From the NCBI GenBank assembly GCA_902806575.1, contig CADCXD010000018.1, forward strand, positions 2,108,001 through 2,172,000: a stretch of DNA of 64,000 nucleotides. Reading direction: 5' to 3'. The translations under genes were made by a program, and so were the position numbers. Positions 35,253-46,168 of the stretch are shown piece by piece. The notes beneath the pieces were generated by a model, which was not told where the DNA came from, did no database searches, and saw only the letters and a list, made by a program, of their open reading frames with translations. Source of the DNA: Jackrogersella multiformis (lineage: Eukaryota > Ascomycota > Sordariomycetes > Xylariales > Hypoxylaceae). The number at the start of each line of letters is the position of its first letter. The first letter of the stretch is position 1.

Positions 35253-35956
35253 GGTTGAGGGTGAGGTTCGTGGCAGGGAGGAGAAAGGGGGAAAAAGAAG
35301 GGAGGGAGGAGGGGGCGGTGAATGGTAAGTATAGTACGAACGAGGATCTATCAATGTTAGTATAGGCTTTCTTAGGGTTAGAGTCAGTGAGATTCCAAGG
35401 ACGATGGTAGCTCGAGTATGGTATAAGGAATCTATCTGCTTACCAACCTACCCCTACTTAGAAATAGGATCAGTAACAAGGAGTAGGCAACAACATTCAG
35501 CTAGAGCATACATTTATAAAACACACAAAGACAGCAGCGCGGATTTTTCAATAAGTTCGTCAATTATTAGCACACTGGTTTTTGCAAAAGCCTACTCTAC
35601 CTAGGTACCTAAAGCAGCCAGTCCTGTCCTGTCTGCTGCCGTGTCTCAAAAGCTCGTGTCGCCTCTCTCTCTCGAAAAAAAAATATAGGCTTTCCCCCTC
35701 GGTCCGGGTATCCTTCCTTGTACGTACAATGCGTCCTGTTCTGCCTGCGAAATGCTGTTGTCCTGCGTGCTTCTCTGTACTCCGGGAAAATATGCCCTTC
35801 GACTTTTTCTTCTTCGCGGGTGCGGTTGCGACGAGCCGTACGTTCGTTCATGTGCAACCGCTTTTGCAACGTCCTGTAAACTCACTCACTTAGCTGACCT
35901 CGTCATCACCTTGTTTTTGCATCTGGTCTGGGTTAGTTGTTACTTAACGATTGTCG
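35253..35956. other. Convergent intergenic spacer
   Basis: The 3' ends of the kinase-like and Acinus-like genes face each other here. A palindromic CCTAGGTACCTA motif lies at about 35600-35611. Short frames on both strands (35404-35604, 35582-35893, 35609-35885) are featureless and fall in likely untranslated regions. Confidence 0.5.
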
Positions 35957-37894
35957 TTAGTAACGATCATTCCTTCGGCCTCCCCTGTCGTCTCTGTAGC
36001 GACTATAATTGTCGCGGTGACTTCCTCGATCGTCCGGGAATCGCGAGCGGCCGTTGGCGCCTGACGCGGAGGAATCTCCGGGACGGAATCGATCGCCGCC
36101 TCTAGGCACTCCATGGAAGATGGGCATGCCGCCACGACGTCGACCACCACCACCTCGACGGCCGCGCGGGGGCGGGGGCTCGCGTCTCTGCTCGCGTTGG
36201 CGCTCTCGCTCTCGGTGCGGCGGGCGGATACCTAAGAAGATCTCGGGGCCTCTGTCAACAAGTGTATCGCCGTTCTCGAAGTAGTAACGCTTGTAGTCCT
36301 TGCCAATGTCTCTATCCAAGTCCTTAGTCTTCGCCGCGGCGATCGCGTCGAGTCGGCGCTTAACCAACTCTTCCGGGACGGGCTGGTACACGATGGTAGG
36401 GAATGCGCGGGTTGATAAGCCGGGCTGATCTGGTAGTCCCATTCTAGCCGGGTGCGACATGGGCGCGCGGCCCGCCTGGTGGAAGCCGCGCGGACCTGTA
36501 GGTGCGCCTTCGATTCCAGAGAAGGGTCGGGACGGGCCGGTGGGAATGGAGGGTTTACGCTCGGGTTGGGGTTCTGGCGCTATAGGTGCTTGCTTCGGCG
36601 CGGGGCCCGTGCTGTCAAATTCCTCGAGCTTGACGATTACGTTACCATCCTCGTTGGTGTCATAGACGACCTCGTAGCGACTGGTCGAGCCACGTCCTCC
36701 AGTAGATGCCTGCTCCATATCAACCCATTCCGCGAAGTGCTCTGGCGGCATGAAGTCAACCCACAAAGCCTTGCGGTTGGTCTCGTCTGGCCAGACGCGG
36801 TTGTGCAGTGCGGTACGTACCCTTGAGGCAGATGAGATGGTGCTAAACACCACGAACGCGTGTGTTCGGATATTGTCAAGGTAGAAATCAACGATGGTGC
36901 CATCTTCGATAGGAGCGCCTGCCGGTGTGGCGAGGTCTAACAAGTGGTCCTTAACTGCCTGCTGTCGAAGAGGTCTCATAAAGTTCTTAATGTACAGAGC
37001 AGATGTCGCCGGGTGGATGGACGGCGACACATCTCGTTCAATCTCGGCTGGGCGTACGGCGTGAGGGTGAGGTTGTTCTAGAGAAGGCTTGTCTTGGAGG
37101 GGTTCTTCAAATGTGGACTGGGTATTGCTCATTATAACTTCTGCAGTGTGTCCACTCTGATCGCTCGGGTGAGTATCATCCGTTGGGCTCGACTGGACGA
37201 TACTGTCGTCGCGTTCGCGCGCGCGGTTGTTCGGTGCTTCATCCTTGAGACCTTGCATCTCGACATCCGAAGAAGCTGAGGCCGCGTCCTCCGTCTCTTC
37301 CTTTCGAGATGTGGCATCGTCGACTTCGCCTAGAATCGAAGTCGCAGCATGATCTTCCTGGCTGTCTCGATCTTCTTGTCTAGCTCGCTTGCGTGCAACT
37401 TCCTGGGTGGAGGGTGCAGGACTCAAAGATCTTCGCTTTCGCTTTTGCGAATCCTGTAAAACTTCGGTAGCTTGTAGGGGTGTTTCACCAGAGGATGAAG
37501 GGGCTGCAACGACTTGGGTCTCGGTAGTAGCAGGTGCAGACATGTCCCGTGCTGCCTGTACACCTAGTTGGGGATCAGGTTGCTTGGTAGACTCATCGAG
37601 GGAAGTTGAGTCTGTAGGTTCGGGTGCTTGGGGAGATTCTTGGGGTTGTTGAAGGGATTCTTGGAAGGATTCTTGGAAGGGTTCTTGAAGGGGTTCTTGA
37701 TGTGGTTGCAGCTCGCCGTTGATATCCTGAGTCTCTTCAGTAGCTTCCTTGGAGGGTTGAGAGGCAGTTCTGTCGGCATCTGCAGCTTCCAAGCGTGCTA
37801 CAAGGTCAGCCTTAAGGCCATTGTGTGGCAGACTGAGACGCTTGAGTTCGGCCTTAAGGTCAACGACCTTGAGCTTATTCCAGTCGGTAGCCAT
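35957..37894 (-). CDS. SAP-domain and RRM-like nuclear protein (Acinus-like)
   Basis: A single-exon 645-residue protein. I chose the ATG at 37894, because MATDWNKLKVVDLKAELKRL opens directly into a SAP domain (about 4-38), a DNA/RNA-binding helix pair. A longer in-frame ATG at 38122 adds 76 residues without features. A long acidic, Ser/Gln-rich stretch follows, with a Gln-Glu-Pro repeat (LQEPFQESFQESLQQPQESP). At about 297-385 there is an RRM-like domain (SALYIKNFMRPLRQQAVKDH and AFVVFSTISSASRVRTALHN). The C-terminus is Arg/Gly-rich (RGRRGGGGRRRGG and RYRDDRGGRRNDRY). This order (SAP, disordered, RRM-like, RG tail) fits Acinus, a component of the exon-junction-associated ASAP complex with SAP18 and RNPS1. 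Complex membership here is inference. Confidence 0.75.
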   Translation of the reverse strand: MATDWNKLKVVDLKAELKRLSLPHNGLKADLVARLEAADADRTASQPSKEATEETQDINGELQPHQEPLQEPFQESFQESLQQPQESPQAPEPTDSTSLDESTKQPDPQLGVQAARDMSAPATTETQVVAAPSSSGETPLQATEVLQDSQKRKRRSLSPAPSTQEVARKRARQEDRDSQEDHAATSILGEVDDATSRKEETEDAASASSDVEMQGLKDEAPNNRARERDDSIVQSSPTDDTHPSDQSGHTAEVIMSNTQSTFEEPLQDKPSLEQPHPHAVRPAEIERDVSPSIHPATSALYIKNFMRPLRQQAVKDHLLDLATPAGAPIEDGTIVDFYLDNIRTHAFVVFSTISSASRVRTALHNRVWPDETNRKALWVDFMPPEHFAEWVDMEQASTGGRGSTSRYEVVYDTNEDGNVIVKLEEFDSTGPAPKQAPIAPEPQPERKPSIPTGPSRPFSGIEGAPTGPRGFHQAGRAPMSHPARMGLPDQPGLSTRAFPTIVYQPVPEELVKRRLDAIAAAKTKDLDRDIGKDYKRYYFENGDTLVDRGPEIFLGIRPPHRERERQREQRREPPPPRGRRGGGGRRRGGMPIFHGVPRGGDRFRPGDSSASGANGRSRFPDDRGSHRDNYSRYRDDRGGRRNDRY

Positions 37895-39465
37895 GACGAC
37901 GGTATGCGACAGGAAACGAGGAAGGTTAAGCCTACGAAAATGTGCACATTGCCTTGGGATGAATCTTTTCAGGAAGGAAAGAAAAGAATTACAGGATCGC
38001 GAATTGATAATCAGGCGCGTCTGTAAACTAGTGATGTAGGTAATAGGTATAGAAATGTATGGGGATATATGAGACGTGGGTGATGGGTCTTTAAAAATAG
38101 AATAAAAAAAGATTTGCCCCAAGTAATGGATCGTCGGGGTAGCTCTGAATCTCTGATGAAGAAAAAGAAAAAAGGAAATGGAAAATTGTGAGAGGTAGGG
38201 GTTGCAAGTAAAGTGTGATCAAAATGAAGAGTTATCGCACGCGTCAATATTTTAAGTAAGAAATTAGGTAGGAGTGGAAAGGTGAATTTGCTGTACCTAA
38301 TATTTCGAAGATTGAAGATGTTGTTCTAAAAAAGAAAGAAGAGCATTCAAAGATGTGCGACGATAGATCACGAATATGTCATTGGGTTTTGGTGCCAGGT
38401 CTAAAGTTGGGCGGCGCGTACCTACTACAGTCGCGGTCATGTAGTCTTGTATATCGTACCTACTACGTACCTACATACTTCCGTGCTACCAAATTTCATA
38501 ATTACCTGGGCAGCTGCAGGCGAGCAGTTGAATTCCGGTTGCTACCTAGGTACCTAGGTAGGCTAGAGCTTCATACCTAAGTACCTAGTGGATATCTATC
38601 GGATGTACCTAGGTATCTAGGTAAATATTTATGGAGTAGCTGGCTTACCTCTTTTAGACTAGTGCATAGTATCGTATCTCAATTACACTTGGTCATGTTG
38701 TACGAAATCTGCCTCTGTAGATACATATGTACCTACCGGGCACCTAGCTGGAGACTGGGTATCATTCAGTCAAAACTCATTCGGGCAGGTAGGTACAACG
38801 TTATGTGACCACTCACACGTGGCGCGGCTCACAACCATTCACGACCTTGCTACCTGGTAGAAAGTGCGATCGGTCTGTGTAAAGTATAAAAATACCTAGG
38901 TACAATCCTTAAAGTGGTAACCGCAAGCAACAGGCGAGGAATCTCGAGAGATATGTACCTTTTGCCTTTTTTGTCAGTCGCAAAATCACAAGATCGCCGG
39001 AAACAGCTTAGTAGCAATTATACCTCCCATCTTCTTACAAGTTACCCTTCACTGTCGTCATTGCCCCTCATTGTCAATCTAGTACGAATTAGTACAAATC
39101 CAATACACTCAACTCGACCAAAAACGGTACCAAGGCTATGTGCGAGACAATGAATAGTTGACAAAACCCCCTCAAGTAAATATCTAGGTATCGATGTCGC
39201 CCTCGCTGGTTTCGTCAAAGAAGCCAATGATGTCTCTGTCCCCGTTCTCATCATATCTATTATTGTGACAAACTTCCAAGAGCTACCTCAGCCCATCTCA
39301 TTCGGTTCAACTCATTTGCTTGAGTACTGCACCGGTTGATGCCATCCTCTTCTCAATTCACTCAAAATCACACAACACACACTCACTCTCTTCCTCTCTT
39401 TACATCACCATCACTCGAGACTTCTGTGATACGATACATAAATCATCACACGGTAGACCGTCGAC
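37895..39465. repeat. Divergent promoter region with palindrome clusters
   Basis: Spacer between the divergently transcribed Acinus-like and hypothetical genes. TACCTAGGTA palindromes occur at 38543-38560 (triple), about 38606-38622 and 38893-38902, with half sites around 38430-38480 and 38575-38588. The region 39160-39460 is pyrimidine-rich on the plus strand and is probably the leader of the next gene. Short frames (38353-38580, 38914-39153, 39320-39541) are featureless. Confidence 0.5.
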
Positions 39466-40768
39466 ATGGCTGGCTTCAACAGTTGGTTTTCTCGTAGACC
39501 ACCTCACGGAGAGCCTAATAAGAGGGATGACAATTCGCTGAAGAACAAGGTCATTACTGGCCGTGTTACTAAACCTACCTCCTTGCCTAAGGAGAAAAAG
39601 CTTGAAGGTTCAACCGACGATACAGAAGAGCTTGGCTGGGGAGGAGGCCTACTAATGAGAGCTAATTCAAGCCGGCTGAGTGGAAACCAAGCCTTCGTCA
39701 CCTCTGTCGAAGAGGGCGACGAGGACGACGAATTGGACGAAGAGGTAGACGAGGACGACTACGAGGATGACGAATTAGACGAAGAAGTAGACGAGCGTCT
39801 GCTCGAAGACCCGAGAGAATTGCTAAACAAGTACAACAGTATCGTCAGGGGTGTAGCACCGGTACCAACTCCATCGAGTGAAGACAGAACCCCAAGCATC
39901 TCAGAAGAATCCATGACCACCCAGGAGACAGTCACGGACTATGACCCAGCCGAAGGATGGCGTTATGAACAGGTCTTCCTCAACCAGATTCTAAGGGCGC
40001 GGAACGAATATACCCTCATGCCGTCAACCTGGAAGATGCATTTCCGAGGGATTCCTCTGCCGGACGGCCTTTTCTACCTCAAAACTCATGCCTTGAGTTC
40101 GCGGCCAAGGATATATGCGCACACGGATAGGCTTGAATACCGAGGTATGTTTGGTCCATCGTTGTTAACATCTTTCTAGGCGCTCACTTTTCATAGGTGC
40201 CATCGCGCTTCGTAGATTAATGGATATCCACGGGCGTGTCCGCGACATACGCCAGACACATAAAGGAAAGACGAATCGCAGGGATGAACGGCGAATCGTC
40301 GAGCATATTAGAAGAACTATTGGCGATGCTGTGCGCTGGGCTGAGCTTGATAGTGGCGCCACCAGGTACAGCACCGTCGTTGTGCCCAACGTCCATATTA
40401 TGGAAATATATGACGTGGAGAAGGCAACCATGCATACAACCATCGTAAGGGAAATGGCGGCTCTAGCTGAAAGATGGCGAGAACTGCTGAATGTCTTGCC
40501 CCAAGGACAGAGGCCGACCGCACCGGTATTATTTGGGTTCGTCATCTTTAAGCATATCTTAACCATCGTCACATTAGACGCTCAAGACCCGAAGGCGGCC
40601 TGCCATATTCCATGTCAACTCAACTTGTCAGAGATGAACCAGAATCAATGGAACGCCTTGGCGATTATGGTCACCGTCTGTTGGGCCCGTGATCTATACG
40701 CAGATGTGGCCCAGAAGATACCGGAATTGTTGGTCGGTGCTGCGGAAGACAGTGATCCAGATGCGTAA
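39466..40768 (+). CDS. Hypothetical protein with acidic repeat and conserved-looking C-terminal domain
   Basis: Two exons (39466-40144, 40197-40768) join to 416 residues; I do not recognise the family. The N-terminus is basic and Trp-containing (MAGFNSWFSRRPPHGEPNKR). An acidic direct repeat follows, with EDDELDEEVDEDDYEDDELD (about 86-105) showing two copies of DDELDEEVDE. A Ser/Thr-rich linker leads to a probable globular region (about 165-400). It contains EGWRYEQVFLNQILRARNEY, then MHFRGIPLPDGLFYL, and at the end WNALAIMVTVCWARDLYADV. The shape (disordered N-terminus, helical C-terminal domain with conserved tryptophans) resembles lineage-restricted fungal proteins. A nearer acceptor (AG at 40179) gives an immediate stop, so the AG at 40196 is used. 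No function is proposed. Confidence 0.75.
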
Positions 40769-41369
40769 CGAGCAGGCTGGGGGAATAATTTGAAACCGAG
40801 ACTGGGAGTTTTGTTTATGTGAATGGGCACCGGAGACTCTCATGGACGAGAAAGATGAAAATTACTCTTCTAGGTAGCTTTTTTTTTTTATTGCTGTCAT
40901 TTTGAGGCTTATTGATACCTAGGTAGCTAGTTACTAAAAGACGAAGGAATAGTAATATGACCGAGAGCTTATGAATATATTGATGCCTTGAATTGTAGGT
41001 AAACTAAGATTGTTATGGCCTTTAATGGTGTTTGCTTCCTTTCGCTTATATCGATAACTGCTAGGTAGTGTATTATTAGAGGTAACCTTAGAAATACTCA
41101 GAATTTAGGTTAGTAGGGCTAGGTACCTACCTTGTAGAGGTATTCGGAAATCTGGGGTACTGCGGGGCTTCTACCTACCTAAATATAGTGGGTCTACCTA
41201 GTAAGTTGCCCCTCTAAAAATTCTATGTAGCTGGATGTGCGATTACTATTAGAGCGATTAGGTACTACGGATTAGAGCCCCTCCAACTTCCCACTCTCTC
41301 TAAACCTTGGAACTCACCCATTCTAAACTCATCTAGAAGAAAAATTGTGGTGTCAACCGTCACCAAAAG
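40769..41369. other. Intergenic spacer
   Basis: Spacer with no gene. CCTAGG-type motifs lie at about 40917-40926, 41121-41130 and 41196-41204, with several partial copies. The sequence is AT-rich between 40970 and 41100. Confidence 0.5.
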
Positions 41370-43781
41370 ATGGCGAGTAGAATAGGGGAATTCGGCCTAG
41401 ATGCCAATCAGTCGTTCAAGGGTGAGATATAAGACACCTAACCATACACGAACACTTGCTTACATGAAAATCTACTAGGTATTATCGAACTATGGCACGA
41501 GCAGCGACCCACAATACTGTTTGCAATAACCTGCGTCCTAGTTGTCGCTTGGTTGTATGTAGAGCCACTTCAGAAAGTCAAGGCTACGGTTCACCCATTG
41601 AAGCTTGGTGAACAAACTGCGAAGCCACTTACGAGCGACGATGGCACAGCTGTAGAAGAGAACCCCGTTTTATCGAAGGAGAAAGTAAAAGAGGTCGCAA
41701 CTGGACCACGGCACATCAAGGGCGAGCTACGAAAAGTAGACAACACACAAAAAGATATAGGTTCCGATCGCGAAAGACCTATCCAAATACTCATGTTCTA
41801 CTCGTCCTTGACTGGAAGTACGGAGAGGACTGCTAATGAGATCGCTAAGGCTTTCGGTGGGTTGTTAGGAGAGCAAGACAATGGCTCGGGGAAGTCTTTC
41901 TTGAATCCTATTGTGCTGGATCTGGCCCAAGTTGACTACGACGAGTACTTTATCAGCGCACCGAAACCAGCGATCCCAAACACGCCCGTCGATTACTTCT
42001 ACCTTTTATTAATACCGAGCTACAATATCGACTCTATCAACGACAATTTTCTCGAACATATGAAAGAAACACATAATGATTTCAGGATCGATACTGCTCC
42101 ACTATCAGGCGTGCTTGGTTACTCGGTCTTTGGTATGGGCGACCGAGAAGGATGGCCGACTGAAGACGAGGGGTTTTGCATCCAAGGCAAGGAGGTTGAC
42201 AAATGGATGGCTAGGCTAACTGGCCGCAAGAGGGCCTATCCCTTAGGTATGGCAGACACGAAACGGGACCTGAAGGAAAGGTTAGATGAATGGACGGCCG
42301 GCGTGGTGGATACTCTAAATCACATTGCTCGGACAGGATTCCTAGGGGAGGGCGTGCCGGGCAGTGGGGATGCTGTTGAAAGTGACGAAGAATATGGTTC
42401 AGAGGATGATGACGATGGAGAAGTCATTATCGACCAATCCCTAACGACGACGACGAGCAAGTCGAAGAAGGGGATTTCAGGAAACATAGACGACGTCGAA
42501 GACCTTGGAAGGATCATGAAGGCCTCTCAAAACAACTCGGGAAAATCGAATAAATCCACACCAATTGCAGTGGATTTTACTACATACAACAAATCAACAT
42601 CCAAGAAACCGCTGCAGACTGTTAAGGAGATGGTTCCTAAGAACTCGCCTACGTACGCATCTTTAACCAAACAGGGCTACACCATCGTAGGTTCGCATTC
42701 AGGGGTCAAGATCTGCAGATGGACTAAATCGGCACTACGAGGGCGCGGTTCTTGTTACAAGTTCTCATTCTACGGCATCGCGTCGCATCAATGTATGGAG
42801 ACCACGCCATCTCTGTCCTGCTCAAACAAGTGCGTCTTCTGCTGGCGGCACGGTACGAACCCCGTAGGGACGACCTGGCGCTGGGTCGTCGATCCGCCTG
42901 AGATGATCTTCAACGGCGTCAAGGCCGGGCACTACCAGAAGATCAAGATGCTGCGCGGGGTCCCCGGCGTCCGCGCCGAGCGCTTCGCAGAGGCGATGCG
43001 TATACGGCACTGCGCGCTGAGCCTAGTCGGCGAACCCATCTTTTACCCGCACATTAACGAGTTCCTGGCGATGCTGCACGGCGAGCGCATCTCGTCGTTC
43101 CTGGTATGCAACGCGCAGCACCCGGACCAGCTCGCGGCCCTGAAGGCGGTCACGCAGCTATACGTGTCCATCGACGCCAGCAACAAGGAGTCCCTGCGCA
43201 AGATCGACCGACCGCTGCACCGCGACTTCTGGGAGCGGTTCCAGCGCTGCCTGGACATCCTGCGCGAGAAGCGGCTCAAGCAGCGCACCGTGTTCCGGCT
43301 TACCCTCGTCAAGGGCTTCAACGTCGAGGACGAGGTGGAGGGCTACGCGGACCTCGTCGAGAAGGGCCTGCCGTGCTTCGTCGAGATCAAGGGCGTCACG
43401 TACTGCGGCACGTCGAGCAGCGCCGGGGCCGGGCTGAGCATGGCGAACGTGCCCTTCTACGCTGAGGTCACCGAGTTCGTCACCGCGCTGGACGCCAAGC
43501 TGAGGGAGCGCGGGCTGCGGTACGGCATCGCGGCCGAGCACGCACACAGCTGCTGCGTGCTCATCGCCAGCGAGCGCTTCAGGGTCGACGGGAAGTGGCA
43601 TACCAGGATCGACTACCAGCGCTTCTTCGAGCTGCTGGAGGAGCGCGGCGCCGACGGCGAGTGGACCCCAGAGGAGTACATGGGGCCCGAGACCCCCGAG
43701 TGGGCCACCTGGGGCAACGGTGGGTTCGACCCGCGGGACGTGAGGGTCGATCGCAAGGGCAGGAAGATCGAAACTACCTAG
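41370..43781 (+). CDS. TYW1: tRNA wybutosine-synthesizing protein TYW1 (4-demethylwyosine synthase)
   Basis: Two exons (41370-41421, 41479-43781; 56-nt intron) give 784 residues. An N-terminal hydrophobic helix (PTILFAITCVLVVAWLY, about 27-43) probably anchors the enzyme in the endoplasmic reticulum. A flavodoxin domain follows (ILMFYSSLTGSTERTA and GVLGYSVFGMGDREGW). An acidic linker (about 320-400) precedes the radical SAM half, which has the cluster motif C465-SNK-C-VF-C, then WRHGTNPVGTTWRW and HCALSLVGEPIFYP. TYW1 condenses N1-methylguanosine-37 of tRNA-Phe with pyruvate, forming the tricyclic base of wybutosine. Base composition changes sharply near 42790: the radical SAM half is far more GC-rich in third positions than the first half. 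The gene converges on TOM20. Confidence 0.95.
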
Positions 43782-44340
43782 TAAGACACGACGTTGTCAT
43801 ATGTCATATGTACCTAGTATGTACCTAGGTATGTATGTTAGCTGAAGAGGCGTTTTACACCATCACGCTCGAGCAATCGACTAGGTACCTAGGCGGCAGC
43901 GATGGAAGGGTAGATAAAAGTGTAATGGTTTTTTTCATTTCATTTGTCTATGCCAGCCCACCGAGCATGATCGTAAAAAATGTACAGCGGAGCCACCAGC
44001 ACCACCACCCTAACCACCCTATTCTATCGGAACAGCCCGAAAGAGCAAGCATACGGCCAGGCGCAAGCTGCCGACCCGAGACTATATCATACAAGTGTAT
44101 TCAAGGTAATTTTATTTCCCCCCCCTTCTTCTGCGTAGCGCACGAGGTCGCTTCGCATGACCACCCGCCAGTGCTCACGGCTGCTTTCGAGGGGGTCTGG
44201 GCTCCAGACAACCGACCCCCGAGGGCGGGATGCCTGGTTACTAGTCGTTTTTATGAGGAAGAGTGGAGGGAGGAGTGTCGTTGGGGGGGACGGTCGACGG
44301 ATGGGAGGGTGTTGGGCTCCTATCCTATTCGACTGTCTTC
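43782..44340. other. Convergent intergenic spacer
   Basis: Shared 3' region of TYW1 and TOM20. TACCTAGGTA-type palindromes lie at about 43811-43833 and 43880-43890. Frames 43835-44344 and 44157-44378 carry no recognisable features and probably lie in TOM20 3' untranslated sequence. Confidence 0.5.
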
Positions 44341-45218
44341 CTAGTCCAGACCGGCGCTGGGCAGGTCTGAGAGGTTGATGCCGCCGCCGCCGCCGCTGCT
44401 GCCGCTGCCGAGGTCGAGCTCCTTGTCGTATGCGATCATCTCGGCTAGGACATCCAATACTCGCTGTTGCGTATGCCGGGTTAGCTAAGTGCTCATAGTT
44501 CCTAAGGGTTGTGGTGGTGGGCCGGGGCTCCTTACCTTGTCTACGGTCTTGTCGTAGATGGTGATCAGGTCCCCTGGAGTTGGATAAACCTTGAGCGCCT
44601 TGTAGAAGGTAAGTGCTGCTTCTAGAGTTCGAGATGCTGTAGGTTCGTTCCGTGTTAGCGGTCTTTGTTGCGGAATGGCTTCAAAGTGTCTACTCCTCTC
44701 CCACTATCGTCATATAGACACCAAGGGTATACATGTAAGGGATATGAGGGACTTACGATCAGCAGCGAGCAGCTCGCCCCTCTGAACATGATCCATAAAG
44801 AACTGCTCCTTCTCGTTGACGCCGACGGGGAAGCCTTCTTCCTTGGTCTGGTCAACCACCCGCTGGATATCCTTGCGCTTCTGCTTAGTCTGGGCCTGGG
44901 CTTCCTCCTTCTCGGCGCGCGCTTGTCGTCGCTCTTCCCGGCGCAGGTTTTTTCGGAAGTTGGGGTCTACGCGCCGTTGGTAGTCGAAGTAGATTGCGTA
45001 TGCTATCGAAGACAAATTGTATTAGCGGGGTTGAATTCGGATGAGGAAGTGGGTGGGCAAGAGGAACGGCGCAGTGGTGAGGGGAGGGGATTGTCTCTGC
45101 TTGTTGATTATAGCTGCTAATATATAGGTAAGTGGGAGTAGGAGTAGAGTATCGAACCTAGAAGGCCGCTCGCCGCCGTCGCGGCCGATATCGTCAGTAC
45201 CGTACTCGTCTGAACCAT
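44341..45218 (-). CDS. TOM20: Mitochondrial import receptor subunit Tom20
   Basis: Four exons (45218-45158, 45002-44757, 44636-44536, 44463-44341) give 176 residues, close to the length of Neurospora Tom20. The N-terminal helix MVQTSTVLTISAATAASGLL anchors it in the outer mitochondrial membrane. The cytosolic part begins AYAIYFDYQRRVDPNFRKNL and continues with a charged, Gln-rich helix. A TPR-like receptor domain follows (EQFFMDHVQRGELLAADPSR and ALTFYKALKVYPTPGDLI). The C-terminus is acidic and Gly-rich. It binds presequences for import through the TOM complex. The first intron (155 nt) has an unusual donor GTTCGA, but the join is the one that reads through the conserved LLAYAIYFDY. The other introns are 120 and 72 nt. 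Confidence 0.94.
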
Positions 45219-46168
45219 GGTGAAAAGCTGCGATGTGCCCGGGAGGGGTTTTGGGGGATCAATTAACTGGTGTAGTGTCCGGCGGCGATGATTAAAGAAT
45301 CGGATGGGGAAGTTAATTGAGTTGTAAATGATTCTCTTGTATTCTTACGCAATGCAAGTAGACGATGTTTGGTAAGGTTGGTTCGTCAAAAAAGGCTGTT
45401 GAAAATCGATATAAGTTATAACAGCCTTCTGTATTTTTTTTTAATGCAGCTTAGCTCGATACCTTGTTACCTCGCTACGGATACCTCGAGTGAGACCTGA
45501 CGTGGAATGGTAGCCCCAGATCCTTGTTATCGGTGATTCAGTCTGTCAGTAAACTGCGCTAACAGCAAATGGGGATTAGCTTATCCCGCTATCAAATAAA
45601 TCCGGCCGATTAATAGATGGATCTAAGGAAGCAGGGAAGGAGCATTGTCGCATACCTACCTAGGTACATAGGCAGAACGGCGTCAAAATAGCTGGAGCAC
45701 GTGCGAGTTCGTACTGTAAAACACTGTCTATTTTAAGTAGGGATTTTTACAGTGTTTTACAGTATAAATTCGCACATGCTCCAGCTATTTTGACGCCTTT
45801 CTGATAGGTAGTGGCATATGAAGCAATTGAATGTCTGTGCTCTGTCAGCCAAGACGTATCTCCCTACGTTAACCTTTTAACTTTTTAACATATTCATATT
45901 CATATTCATACCTTACCTAGCATTCATATTATTATGAAAATGACAATGGACCTCGGATTTATTTCCTAGGTGCAGGTGATCCAATAAACAAAATAAACAA
46001 GGCACCTTGATAATTCATACTCGTCGTTTGTTCCTGTTTCTACAACAGTCCTTGACGGATTGCTACCTACCTAGTACTGACAAGTTACAACGCCGAACTT
46101 CGCTTCCATCTAATTAACCTTCGTTATCCCTTGATACTGCATCTGACTGCATCTGCCAAACATTCAAC
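45219..46168. other. Divergent spacer between TOM20 and EXO84, with a foldback element
   Basis: The promoters of both genes lie here. The spacer contains the 131-bp inverted-repeat element listed separately, a CCTAGGTAC palindrome just to its left (45658-45667), and a short ATTCAT tandem repeat at about 45890-45909. No gene is seen. Confidence 0.6.
45673..45803. mobile_element. 131-bp foldback element (MITE-like) with 5-bp target-site duplication
   Basis: The arms 45673-45727 and 45749-45803 are 55-nt inverted repeats with five mismatches, around a 21-nt loop. The outer ends read CAGAA..GGCGTCAAAATAG and its complement. The pentamer ATAGG lies immediately outside both ends (45668-45672 and 45804-45808), which looks like a target-site duplication. 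Four of the five arm differences are transitions in which the right arm carries the A/T version; the fifth (45678) is a transversion. There is no coding capacity. It is probably a non-autonomous DNA transposon remnant. Termini beginning CAG resemble hAT elements, but the 5-bp duplication is shorter than their usual 8 bp, so I leave the superfamily open. Confidence 0.75.

Noticed and set aside
40180..40196. Alternative splice acceptor at 40179 in the hypothetical gene
   Set aside because: Using it brings a stop codon within six codons. The AG at 40196 keeps a long open frame.
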